A stretch of 64,000 nucleotides of DNA from Chitinophaga pinensis (lineage in GTDB: Bacteria; Bacteroidota; Bacteroidia; Chitinophagales; CAIOSU01): contig CAMDKI010000002.1 in assembly GCA_945901065.1 (NCBI GenBank), positions 372,001-436,000 of the forward strand, read 5' to 3'. The notes below the pieces were generated by a model. The model was not told where the DNA came from. It saw only the letters and a program-made list of their open reading frames with translations, and made no database searches. Within the stretch, counting starts at the first letter, position 1. Every line of letters starts with the position of its first letter. Positions 35,772-44,607 of the stretch are shown here, piece after piece. Both the position numbers and the translations under genes were made by a program.

Positions 35772-35831
35772 TAAAGGAGGTTAGGGTGCTAAGATAATAT
35801 TAATGAGGAATTTGAAAGTAACCATCTAAAG

Positions 35832-36716
35832 CTAACTCGGCCTGGTGCGCCACCAAAAAGCCAAAGCAAAGCCCGAGATAATATGCCAAATACCCCACCA
35901 AGCGGCAATAAGCGCCATGCCGCCCGAGCCACCAAAAAAATTGAAAACCAGCACCAACCCGAGGCCAGAGTTCTGTATGCCCGACTCTATCGCCACTGAA
36001 CGCCTATCGGGTTCTGGTAGCTGGAATAAATATGCCAAGCCGTAGCCGCTGGCCAATGCTAAGGCATTGTGTACAAACACCAGTAGCATCACCACATCAA
36101 GATAAGCGACAAATACATGGGCATTTTTAGTAAACGCCATAGCCACAAAGGCTACAAACACCAGCATAGAAAGGTTGCTTATAGGTTTGCGCATTCTATC
36201 CGTTAAGGTCGGGAACTTATAATTGAAGGCCATACCCAGCAGAAGCGGCAATAACAGGATTACTAATATGGATTGGAACATAGCCCAAGCATCCATAACT
36301 ATTTCTTGCTCATTTTCCGTGCCAGGCAGTAGGCTGCTCCAAAAAGCAAAATTGATGGGCGTGGCAAAAATGGCTAGTATAGTAGAAATGGCACTAATGG
36401 ACACCGACAGTGCCGCATTGCCTCGAGCATATTGGCAAAGGAAGTTAGAGATATTGCCGCCCGGGCAAGCCGCCACCAGTATCATACCCAGTGCCATGGC
36501 TGGGTCAGGTTTCCAAACCAGTATCAGCAAATAAGTAAGGGCTGGCATGGTAACAAACTGCGCCAGCAAACCCACCAACGACGACTTTGGGGTGTCCATT
36601 ACCCTGCGGAAGTCGGCCCACTTCAAATCAAGCGCCACGCCAAACACAATAAACCCTATACAAATGTTAAGGGCTATCAGATTATTTTCGTTAAAATTAA
36701 GTTGGATGGTTTCCAA
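35832..36716 (-). CDS. Bile acid:sodium symporter (BASS) family transporter
   Basis: 294 residues with about nine or ten membrane helices. Family signatures: ACPGGNISNFLCQYARGN (crossover helix with sodium ligands) and the second crossover VAIESGIQNSGLGLVLV, in which the E-GIQN-G pattern is typical. BASS transporters move organic acids with sodium; bile acids are an unlikely natural substrate here. A heptamer array begins 4 nt upstream of the start codon. It probably shares a transcript with the DASS gene downstream. Confidence 0.92.
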   Translation of the reverse strand: METIQLNFNENNLIALNICIGFIVFGVALDLKWADFRRVMDTPKSSLVGLLAQFVTMPALTYLLILVWKPDPAMALGMILVAACPGGNISNFLCQYARGNAALSVSISAISTILAIFATPINFAFWSSLLPGTENEQEIVMDAWAMFQSILVILLLPLLLGMAFNYKFPTLTDRMRKPISNLSMLVFVAFVAMAFTKNAHVFVAYLDVVMLLVFVHNALALASGYGLAYLFQLPEPDRRSVAIESGIQNSGLGLVLVFNFFGGSGGMALIAAWWGIWHIISGFALAFWWRTRPS

Positions 36717-36720
36717 GAAG

Positions 36721-36769
36721 GTTATGAGTTGCGAGTTACGGGTTACGAGTTAAATTATGAATTATAAGG
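36721..36769 (-). repeat. Heptamer array GTTACGR
   Basis: Seven period-7 units on the + strand: GTTATGA, GTTGCGA, GTTACGG, GTTACGA, GTTAAAT, TATGAAT, TATAAGG. It abuts the BASS gene start and is the inverse of the short array at 36831. Confidence 0.85.
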
Positions 36770-36830
36770 GAAAACAATATTAGTTTCTAGACGATTGGCG
36801 ATAAAACTTGGCTTGATTCTATTTTTTAAA

Positions 36831-36851
36831 ACTCGAAACCCGTAACTAACT
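36831..36851 (-). repeat. Short heptamer array ACTCGAA/ACCCGTA
   Basis: ACTCGAA, ACCCGTA, ACTAACT; it runs into the stop codon of the dioxygenase gene and pairs as an inverted repeat with 36721-36748. Confidence 0.65.
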
Positions 36852-37926
36852 AGTTGTCCGCTGCCCAACATACTTGTATTTCCCTTGGGCAGTTGTATGG
36901 CAAGCGACCATGGGAAGTGCTGAAATTATCTATAGCCAATACATCGCCCTTACGCCAAGAGAAAATGACCATGTTTTTCCAAATCACCTCCTCCACATGT
37001 TTAACGTACGACACTGGTATTGGCGTACCGTCACGAAAAGTGCAATTCATGGCCTGGTCGCCATCTTTAGTGGTTAACTTTTTAATGCTGCTCATTAAAG
37101 AGGTAAAAACATTGAAACTTGCAGCCCTTAGGTTTTTTTGGCGCTTGGCTATATAGCCATACTCTATGGCAGCAGCAGCTTCGTGAAACACTTGCAAATG
37201 ATTAAACCAAACCTTCTCTCCGGTTATGGGGTGCTTAGCAATGGCCTCTTGGTCGTTTATGAGCACCAGCTTATCGTCATCTTTCCAATGAAACTCCAGT
37301 CCGTTCTTTTTGCACGATTCTTCAACCACTTTTTTATCGGTGGTCAGAAACATCTCATCCCAACGTTTTAGCTTCCAAAGATCGAACTTTGCTTTAGCAG
37401 TCGGGCCATTATAGTTTCGGATATTTTTGATGCCTTTGCGTTCAAACTCCTCACGTATTTTAGGGTCCAAATCTTGGTATACTTTGCGGAAATCCACTAT
37501 TGGGGTCTCCCCTCCTTCCGTTGGCTCAATGTGGCAATAAAAAAATAATTTGCGCGGCGGATTGGGCAAAAAGCTCATTTCACAGTGCTGCATAATTGGG
37601 TAGTAAGGTGGCAATTCGCTGGCAGAGAATACATACTTACTCACGGCATTTCGAGGCGAAGTACCGAGGTAATTGTTTTTCAAATCGGGGTCAACACCTT
37701 GGGCTACGTTTTCAAACTGCTCTGGCCCATTCACATCAAAGCCACGAAACAAAATGGCTCCGTACTCAATAATTTTTTGGTTTATAAATGCTTTGTTTTC
37801 TTCAAGCCAATGCTTCAAGTTACTGGCATCATTTAGCGCACCCTCTGCAGGTTCAATTAACAGCGGAAGTTGTTGTCCTGATTTTAAAGATGATATTTTT
37901 ACCATACTAGCAAGCTGGGTTTCCAT
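36850..37926 (-). CDS. TauD/TfdA-family Fe(II)/2-oxoglutarate dioxygenase
   Basis: 358 residues. The iron site is read as His114-x-Glu116 (MQHCEMSF) with the distal His339 in DNFSTSHGR; PTEGGETPIVDF follows the first motif as in the family. The use of HxE instead of HxD is seen in clavaminate synthase-like members. Family enzymes hydroxylate small organic substrates using 2-oxoglutarate and oxygen. No sulfonate or biosynthetic genes surround it, so the substrate is unknown. A possible start upstream is not better supported. Confidence 0.85.
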   Translation of the reverse strand: METQLASMVKISSLKSGQQLPLLIEPAEGALNDASNLKHWLEENKAFINQKIIEYGAILFRGFDVNGPEQFENVAQGVDPDLKNNYLGTSPRNAVSKYVFSASELPPYYPIMQHCEMSFLPNPPRKLFFYCHIEPTEGGETPIVDFRKVYQDLDPKIREEFERKGIKNIRNYNGPTAKAKFDLWKLKRWDEMFLTTDKKVVEESCKKNGLEFHWKDDDKLVLINDQEAIAKHPITGEKVWFNHLQVFHEAAAAIEYGYIAKRQKNLRAASFNVFTSLMSSIKKLTTKDGDQAMNCTFRDGTPIPVSYVKHVEEVIWKNMVIFSWRKGDVLAIDNFSTSHGRLPYNCPREIQVCWAADN

Positions 37927-38069
37927 TTCTTATAATTTAGCATCGAAAAAATACAAAAAAAAAGGTGGATGGGGAAATCTCTGCAGTGTTTATTGCTTAG
38001 TAACCGCAGTAACCAAGCCCACTGTAAGTGTTTAATATCCTCAGCAGAAATAAACTAAATCAATTTAGC

Positions 38070-38729
38070 TTATTTTCTATCTACAATAAAAACCCGCTGT
38101 TTAACCCATCCATCGACATCAGTAGAATCAAACGGTGGCTGCATATATGGTTCTTCTGGTTTTGGGTGTACTTTGTAACCAGTTGGGTCTAACAATTGCT
38201 GGTGGCAACCAATGCCCCTGCTGTTTACCATAAAAAACTGGCTATAGTTCTGGTCCTCCTCTGGCACAAATATCATCATCGGGGTATCGAACATTTCCTT
38301 TGGCAGGGCAGCCTCATCGGTTGGGTAAGTAGCCCAGCCAATGGCTATAGGTTCGGCTGCTATGTTTATTGGATATACTATGTAATTCAGCAATTCACAA
38401 AAAACTTCATAAGCAATATCGTAAGGAAAAACTACCCCCAACCTAAGGTCATTGGCAATTACCATTTCAGGCCAAACCGTTATAGTCTCATCGTTCCGCG
38501 CTTCGCAAAAAGCAATTAAAACATGCTGCAACTGCTCTTGGGTAATGTTACTTACTACTATCAATTTATCATTTACCACTTTTTCAGCAGTATCCAATGG
38601 CTCCAACTTCATCGAAGACAATTCCCTAGCATGATGGTTGCGTATTTGGTTGCGCCTATAACGGTAAAGAAAGGCTACCGTAAAAATTACTAATAGCCCA
38701 GCATAAATCATATTTACATCGAAGGTCAT
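38070..38729 (-). CDS. Unknown protein with N-terminal membrane anchor
   Basis: 219 residues. One membrane helix (about residues 7-22, MIYAGLLVIFTVAFLYRYRR) followed by a basic stop-transfer and a cytoplasmic soluble domain with VISNITQEQLQHVLIAFCEARND and many Tyr/Pro near the C-terminus. No family recognised. It lies 57 nt upstream, in transcription order, of nothing coupled; the neighbouring gene at 38787 belongs to a separate coupled unit that reads towards it. Confidence 0.65.
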   Translation of the reverse strand: MTFDVNMIYAGLLVIFTVAFLYRYRRNQIRNHHARELSSMKLEPLDTAEKVVNDKLIVVSNITQEQLQHVLIAFCEARNDETITVWPEMVIANDLRLGVVFPYDIAYEVFCELLNYIVYPINIAAEPIAIGWATYPTDEAALPKEMFDTPMMIFVPEEDQNYSQFFMVNSRGIGCHQQLLDPTGYKVHPKPEEPYMQPPFDSTDVDGWVKQRVFIVDRK

Positions 38730-38786
38730 AAAGCACGATAAACTGAAATGCTAAGATAGCCAAAACAAGCACAAAGGCATCCAAAA

Positions 38787-39383
38787 TCACTTCACGTAAT
38801 CAACTTCAACAGTTTTGGTTTTAGCTAAGCCATTAGGCAATATGGCTTGGGTAGGCAGTTTCAGCAATTGATAGAATATCTTGTTCAATAGCTTAGCTTC
38901 TCCCTCGTTTCGGGTGCCAATAAGCTTACGCTCTTTACCTGTAGCAAGTATTAAACAAAGTACATAACCGTTTCTGGCAGTGGTTATGCGGGCGCGAGCG
39001 TCGTAATAGCGTAAGCCTTGCAGGTCGTTAAAAGCCACAGTTGTTTTGTTAAGCTGTAAGGTTTTTAGCTTGCCATTAATTACTATTAAAGGGCTTAATA
39101 TCATGGGCATATATGCTAAAAAAGCGCCCATAATTAACGTAACCAAGCCCAACAACATAACCTGCAATGGCTCTGATGGTAAATATGGAACCTTAAATGA
39201 TACCCCAGCTATAACCATTAATACCCCAGGCACCCAAATAGCATATGCCAGTGCCCACTGCCTTTTGGCACTTCGGGTTATGGTTACTATATCGCCTTGC
39301 TGAACCAAGTCGTGCTCTACTGGCTTTAGTTTGGCAACAACACTATAACTGATAAAGAAAACAGCAAATAGTAAAACTATCAC
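38787..39383 (-). CDS. Unknown inner-membrane protein (198 aa)
   Basis: 198 residues with about three membrane segments: an N-terminal helix, then two around residues 47-65 and 73-97. A soluble C-terminal part follows, with FNDLQGLRYYDARARIT and LILATGKERKLIGT that resemble a PH-like or bPH domain. Its ATG overlaps the stop of the metallo-beta-lactamase lipoprotein (ATGA), so it is the third gene of a translationally coupled unit with 39380-40414 and 40414-41100. Function unknown. Confidence 0.7.
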   Translation of the reverse strand: MIVLLFAVFFISYSVVAKLKPVEHDLVQQGDIVTITRSAKRQWALAYAIWVPGVLMVIAGVSFKVPYLPSEPLQVMLLGLVTLIMGAFLAYMPMILSPLIVINGKLKTLQLNKTTVAFNDLQGLRYYDARARITTARNGYVLCLILATGKERKLIGTRNEGEAKLLNKIFYQLLKLPTQAILPNGLAKTKTVEVDYVK

Positions 39384-40414
39384 GGGTGCAATGCTTGAGG
39401 TTGAATAGTGTACTTACTACCAGGCTTAGGTAGTATAATGGACATAGAGTCGGCAAATGTACTAACCAAGTATTGGTAATTGGCTTCTACTTTGGCCTTG
39501 GGTACGGTTTTTAGAGGTTGGTTGGTACTTCTAAAAAAATTCTCCCAATGGGTACAAAACACTATGGGAGCATGGCAATGGTTTATTACTAACTCAGAGT
39601 AATCCGTCTCTTTGCCATGAACTGCCTGAGACAGCAAAACGACATCTACTGCCTTTTCTCGCAACATGGCTTTAGGAAAAAGCCCTTTACTACCATCGGC
39701 CGATGACGACTGAGAAAAAATACGGTACACCGGCACTCCATCTTCCATAAAATCGATGAGGTAAGATAGTGGCAAACCACGTTTATAGTCACTGCCTTTT
39801 ACGGGTATCTTCTCCAAATCTTCGGTATAAGGGCCTGGAAACAATGTTATGCCCATAAAATGCGGCGGGTGGCTGCTCACAAACGCCATAGTTCTAACGG
39901 CACTATCAACACTATAAATCCATTGTCCTAGGGTGCTATCGGTTCCAGCAACATCATTCAACGTTAGCAGTGTTTGCCTTGGCTTGGCTGCTGCTAAAAT
40001 GTGTTTGGTGGTATTGCTTCCGGCTATAATGGCTTCTGTGGGTAAGCGGGGCAACAAAGGGGGCAAATCCATTAAGTGGTCATAGTGCGCATGACTAATA
40101 AGCACTAGTTTGGTATCAATAAGGTCAGTATCGTTAAAAACCGCGTTCACCAAAGCCGTATCGGGGTATATCTTGCCGAACAAAACTTTCTTACTTGGGG
40201 GATTGCTCACAAACGGATCTGTGAGCACCACACTGTTGCCATACCTAACAATAAAACTAGTAACGCCGTTAAAAGCAATATTAAGTGGCTGTGATGCGCT
40301 ACTGGCAACAGGCAAGTTGCAGCCTGTGTTAATAATGTTTTGATTGTGAATGTATGAACTACATCCGCCAAAAATGCACAATGCCCATAACCATAAGTAT
40401 GGGCGTCGGTACAT
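39380..40414 (-). CDS. Metallo-beta-lactamase-fold lipoprotein
   Basis: 344 residues. Lipoprotein signal with Cys18 (FGGCSS). The MBL signature HAHYDH is at residues 108-113 (ISHAHYDHLMD), in a UlaG/YycJ-like arrangement, with VVLTDPFVSNPP before it and later His in AVHGKE and FCTHWENF. It should be a zinc hydrolase on the periplasmic face of the envelope. The substrate is not known. Its ATG shares one base with the stop of the upstream gene (TAATG) and its stop overlaps the next start, so all three genes are coupled. Confidence 0.82.
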   Translation of the reverse strand: MYRRPYLWLWALCIFGGCSSYIHNQNIINTGCNLPVASSASQPLNIAFNGVTSFIVRYGNSVVLTDPFVSNPPSKKVLFGKIYPDTALVNAVFNDTDLIDTKLVLISHAHYDHLMDLPPLLPRLPTEAIIAGSNTTKHILAAAKPRQTLLTLNDVAGTDSTLGQWIYSVDSAVRTMAFVSSHPPHFMGITLFPGPYTEDLEKIPVKGSDYKRGLPLSYLIDFMEDGVPVYRIFSQSSSADGSKGLFPKAMLREKAVDVVLLSQAVHGKETDYSELVINHCHAPIVFCTHWENFFRSTNQPLKTVPKAKVEANYQYLVSTFADSMSIILPKPGSKYTIQPQALHP

Positions 40415-41100
40415 TAGTTTTGTTTCATTGAGTTTTGCAATGCGGCACCACCGTCTTGGTATCCTTCGTAGCTAAATTCAGACTCGGAAACAGTACCAGG
40501 CTTGATATTGGTAACGGTTTGAGAGAAGGTAACTTTACCATCTTCACCACGGCTGATAATACTCAATGGCAAACCATTAATGTTGTTGGCTGCCAAAGTA
40601 GCAAAAACACCATTGGTTTTAAGCATTTGAGGTAAGTCGGCTAAGTTCAAGCTTAGCGTGCTGCTTACAAATACAGTTGTCGAACCTTGAGCCGATTCAA
40701 CACTATACTTTTTACAGCTTTGCCCTGCAATAGTTGTAGTACCGTCGCCAGTAGTAACAATAGCTGAGCCTAGTGTAGGGTTAACTGGTTTTACATCACC
40801 AATTGGGGTTACAAACATTGCTTTGGCACCATTAATTTCAGTTAGTATTCTTACGTTGGAGTCATTTTTCAAAAGCAATAAAGTCATGTTATAGGCTTTG
40901 CCATTGGCAGTGCCGTTCATAACCAATTTGTGATTGCCATTAGATGTAATCCAACGCACCACAGACTCTTCTTGCATTGAAGGGTTTTTAGTGGTAAGGC
41001 TTAATTCTCCTTCAAAGCCTTGAGCACTGGCGCCAAGTGATAGCAATGCCATACAAGCGATAGGGAGAAAGTTGGCTATATATTTAATGAAGTTGTTCAT
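40414..41100 (-). CDS. Secreted DUF4412-like protein
   Basis: 228 residues with a signal peptide ending ASAQ. The mature part is beta-rich (FEGELSLTTKNPS, VVRWITSNGNHKLVM, KAYNMTLLLLKND) and resembles DUF4412/LolA-like periplasmic proteins that act on lipids or lipoproteins; this resemblance is by strand pattern only. First gene of the coupled unit with the MBL lipoprotein. There is one Cys (GQSCKKYSVE). Confidence 0.6.
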   Translation of the reverse strand: MNNFIKYIANFLPIACMALLSLGASAQGFEGELSLTTKNPSMQEESVVRWITSNGNHKLVMNGTANGKAYNMTLLLLKNDSNVRILTEINGAKAMFVTPIGDVKPVNPTLGSAIVTTGDGTTTIAGQSCKKYSVESAQGSTTVFVSSTLSLNLADLPQMLKTNGVFATLAANNINGLPLSIISRGEDGKVTFSQTVTNIKPGTVSESEFSYEGYQDGGAALQNSMKQN

Positions 41101-41194
41101 GTTTTTTTATCGATGTTCCATGGCTGATAATCCATGGGGTTGTTATAAATCTTTAGACGTTTGTAATCCGCATTTCAAAATTTCACATCAACAA

Positions 41195-42679
41195 TTAATT
41201 ACCAACAGCGCCCTTTAAGAACGAAGTATTATAGTTGTTGTCGGGTATGTTTACACTATTACCGTTACGCTTGATGGCATTGCCCGCTTGGCCACCTGGC
41301 GGAATAGGCACTGGTATAGGAACATTGAAGTTGGTAAGTACGGGAATGGTAACCGGCCCAACAAACGGGATGCTTACCACCAATGAAATAGACAAAGTAA
41401 CTTGGAAAGCACCAGTGGTGCCTGGATAACCGTAGCCACCACCATCGCCACCAAATGCATTTGGATTGATACTGATTGAAACCACACTTTGGTTAATAGT
41501 AATAGGTAGAATAAGCAAACCCCCATCGCCAGGAGTAGCAAACTGGCCAGTAGGTGTTGCGTTAGTACCAGGGCTATAAAACTGTAAGCCAAACAAAGAT
41601 GGAATGTTGCCACCTAAGCCGCTTCCGGCACCGCCGCCGCCGCCAGCACCAATTAAAATACCAATAGCCGGCAAACCCAAAGGCAACTGAAACGAAAGGC
41701 TAAAAGCCATGGCATTGCCACCACCGCCGCCGCCATATATGTTAAAGTTGTTTTGCACTACAGCATCAACGGTTAGATTAACCGCATGACCACCATTAAA
41801 GCCTGCTCCTGTTGCTCCACTTACTGGATCGGTAGCAGTACCGCCATTGCCGCCTCGGCCAAGTATGTTGCCGTTGTTCACCAACGCAAAAATAGAACCG
41901 GCTGGCAAAGTACCCGTAGTAAACGCAGGCTGGGCTGATGTTGTGCTGCTAATGTCTACGCCAGGAAACACCGTAGCTACCACACAAACCGGTTGGTTAG
42001 TTGGAGCGCTTGGATATTGAGCATACAAGGCCGTTGAAACACTGTAGTTGTTTTGGCTGTTGGTCACATCTATTAGGTAACAAGGGGTGAGCGTTACCGA
42101 GTAAATGAAGTTAACCGTATTGCTACCGCACAATGCTTGTATAATAATTGGGTACGTACCTGCCGGAACGTAAGGTGTAGCGGTAACTACCACGTTTACA
42201 GTACCACTTGATAGTATCGGGTTGGGCGAAAAAGTAACCGTTATGCCCTGTGGCAAGGTACCTACTACAGCCAAGGCTATATTTTGCGGGTTTCCGTTTG
42301 TTTGGCTAAACGTTAGGGAAAAGTTTGTAGAATCTGATACCACCCTGTCAATAGTATCGGCTTGGCTACTACTGGTCATGGTAAAATAACAATCGTTACA
42401 ATTGGCCTGGTAACTGCTCAGCCAACAAACACCATTATAGTACTGCACTGCACTATCAGTAGCGTTATAGATGATAAGGCCAGTAGCTGGGTTGACAATA
42501 GCATCACGGTCTAAGGTAGTCATTACTGGAGGTAAAAAACCCAAACTATCCGATTCAAGATGCAAAATGGCACTAGTATCCGGAATTAAGATATTGATAC
42601 CTACGCGTTGCGAAAACGCAGGCGTGCTAGCTGCCACAAAAAGGAGCACTAAAGCAATTACCCGAAACCAATTTTTCAT
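41195..42679 (-). CDS. Secreted protein with Bacteroidota leader module and phage-tail-like glycine-rich region
   Basis: 494 residues with a signal peptide ending AFSQ. Residues about 25-90 follow the common Bacteroidota module (VGINILIPDTSAILHLESDS, GFLPPVMTTLDRDAI, ATGLIIYNATDSAVQYYNG). A middle beta-rich Ig-like part follows. Residues about 255-400 are glycine-rich (GRGGNGG, GGGGGGNAM, GAGGGGGAGSGLGG, GGDGGGYG) in the alternating strand-and-glycine style of phage tail-fibre tips and T-even-like adhesins. No T9SS tail is visible. A surface adhesin is plausible; the phage resemblance is an inference. Confidence 0.7.
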   Translation of the reverse strand: MKNWFRVIALVLLFVAASTPAFSQRVGINILIPDTSAILHLESDSLGFLPPVMTTLDRDAIVNPATGLIIYNATDSAVQYYNGVCWLSSYQANCNDCYFTMTSSSQADTIDRVVSDSTNFSLTFSQTNGNPQNIALAVVGTLPQGITVTFSPNPILSSGTVNVVVTATPYVPAGTYPIIIQALCGSNTVNFIYSVTLTPCYLIDVTNSQNNYSVSTALYAQYPSAPTNQPVCVVATVFPGVDISSTTSAQPAFTTGTLPAGSIFALVNNGNILGRGGNGGTATDPVSGATGAGFNGGHAVNLTVDAVVQNNFNIYGGGGGGNAMAFSLSFQLPLGLPAIGILIGAGGGGGAGSGLGGNIPSLFGLQFYSPGTNATPTGQFATPGDGGLLILPITINQSVVSISINPNAFGGDGGGYGYPGTTGAFQVTLSISLVVSIPFVGPVTIPVLTNFNVPIPVPIPPGGQAGNAIKRNGNSVNIPDNNYNTSFLKGAVGN

Positions 42680-42909
42680 AACTGAATAAAATTAAAAAAG
42701 CCTATTAAGCTACTAAGATAACTAACCGATTTGGTATTTATGACACTTTTTTAGGGTAAATGGTTGTTTGGGCTACATTTTATGCCTTTCGCACCAAAAT
42801 AGGGCACTCAACAAAACTACTACGCTTTAATTAACAACATACGCAACATTTTTAAATACCATAATTCATAGGCAAGTTATAGCAACTAATTCCTATTTTT
42901 AGAATCACT

Positions 42910-44514
42910 ATGAAACTTACTAGCAGCTACAAGCAATCGCCTGTTGAAGGTAAATATGATGTGATAATTATCGGCTCGGGTATTAGTGGGCTTGCTGCTG
43001 GGGCCTTGTTGGCCAAAGAAGGTCGCAAAGTATTAATTCTAGAAAGACACTACACACCAGGCGGGTTTACGCACATGTTTAAGCGTAAAGATTATGAATG
43101 GGATGTGGGCATACACTACATAGGCGAAGTACACAAGCCTTCTTCGGTGCTGGCGCAAGTATTTAAGTACCTCAGCAATGGTCAATTGGAATGGGCTGAT
43201 ATGGGCGAAGTATATGATAAGATTATCTTTGGCGACGAAGTTTTCGATTTCCGCAGTGGTATCGAGGAGTTTAAAAACCAACTAAAAAAGTACTTTCCCG
43301 ATAGGGCCGACCAACAGGCCATTGACGATTATGTGCAATTGACTTTTGATGTGGCAAAAGCATCGGGCGGCTTTTTTGCAGAGCGCGCGGTGCCTAAGCC
43401 GATTAGCTTTTTGTTTGGCCGGTTTATGCGCCGTAGCATGAATAAAATAGCCAGCCAAACTACCCGCCAAGTGCTGGAAGGCATTACCAAAAACGAAAAG
43501 CTTATAGGTGTGCTCACTGGCCAATATGGCGACTATGGCCTACCACCCGCGCAGAGCAGTTTTGCGATGCATGCTATGGTGGCTAAGCATTACTTCCGCG
43601 GGGGCAGTTACCCTGTGGGCGGCTCTTCCCGCATATTCGATACTATTGCACCTATCATACTCAACGCTGGCGGAGCTATCTATACCAATGCGGATGTGAA
43701 GGAAATTTTGGTAACCGATGGCAAGGCCACAGGCGTGCGCATGGCCGATGATGTGGTTATAGAGGCCCCGATGGTAATAAGCAGTGCGGGTATTATGAAT
43801 ACTTATAACCACCTGCTATCGCCAGCCGCCAGCCAAAAGGCTGGATTGAAGCAGGTTTCTGGCAATTTTATCCCCAGCTCGGCCCACTTAAGCTTGTATA
43901 TTGGTTTAAAGCATACTGCGGAGGAACTAGGCATACAAAAACCCAACCTCTGGATTTACCCAGCCAACTACAATCACGATGAGAACATAGCCCGCTTTCT
44001 AGCTGATGAAAACGAGCCATTCCCTGTGGTTTACATCTCGTTCCCTGGGGCTAAAGACCCTGACTTCACCAATCGTTTCCCAGGGCGCACTACCATCGAG
44101 ATTATTACCATTGCCCCTTATGAGCGGTTTAAGGAGTGGGATGGTAGCCGCTGGAAACACCGTGGCGATGACTACGAGGCGTATAAGGAAAAACTCTCGC
44201 ATCGCTTGTTGGAATACCTGTATAAGTACGTGCCGCAAACCCAAGGCAAGGTTGACTATTACGAGCTTTCTACGCCGCTTACCACCAAGCACTTCATCAA
44301 CTACCAAAACGGCGAGATTTATGGCATTGACCATACACCGGCCCGCTTTGCCAACCGTGCGCTACGCCCGCAAACCCCAATTAAAGGCTTGTACCTTACT
44401 GGGCAAGATATTGTGACGGCAGGTATCGGTGGGGCATTGTTCGGTGGTGTTATCACCGCTTCGGCAATATTGAACAAGAACATGGTGAAACAAATGTTAA
44501 GTCAAAAGTTATAG
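42910..44514 (+). CDS. RetSat/phytoene-desaturase-type FAD oxidoreductase
   Basis: 534 residues. FAD-binding motif IIIGSGISGLAAGALLAKEG (about 19-38), then LERHYTPGGFTHMFKRK and YPVGGSSRIFDTIAPII, as in all-trans-retinol 13,14-reductase and carotenoid isomerase/desaturase relatives. The C-terminal LYLTGQDIVTAGIGGALFGG closes the FAD site. The enzyme probably saturates or isomerises a polyene or related isoprenoid. No crt genes are nearby, so the substrate is open. It is followed 93 nt later by the PhoD-like gene. Confidence 0.85.
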   Translation: MKLTSSYKQSPVEGKYDVIIIGSGISGLAAGALLAKEGRKVLILERHYTPGGFTHMFKRKDYEWDVGIHYIGEVHKPSSVLAQVFKYLSNGQLEWADMGEVYDKIIFGDEVFDFRSGIEEFKNQLKKYFPDRADQQAIDDYVQLTFDVAKASGGFFAERAVPKPISFLFGRFMRRSMNKIASQTTRQVLEGITKNEKLIGVLTGQYGDYGLPPAQSSFAMHAMVAKHYFRGGSYPVGGSSRIFDTIAPIILNAGGAIYTNADVKEILVTDGKATGVRMADDVVIEAPMVISSAGIMNTYNHLLSPAASQKAGLKQVSGNFIPSSAHLSLYIGLKHTAEELGIQKPNLWIYPANYNHDENIARFLADENEPFPVVYISFPGAKDPDFTNRFPGRTTIEIITIAPYERFKEWDGSRWKHRGDDYEAYKEKLSHRLLEYLYKYVPQTQGKVDYYELSTPLTTKHFINYQNGEIYGIDHTPARFANRALRPQTPIKGLYLTGQDIVTAGIGGALFGGVITASAILNKNMVKQMLSQKL

Positions 44515-44607
44515 CAGTTATAGCTTGCCAGCAACAATTACTTAACATTGAGTAATGCTAATTTAAACAAAGGAATATTTAGCTTTCACTTTATAAACTC
44601 AGTTTAA

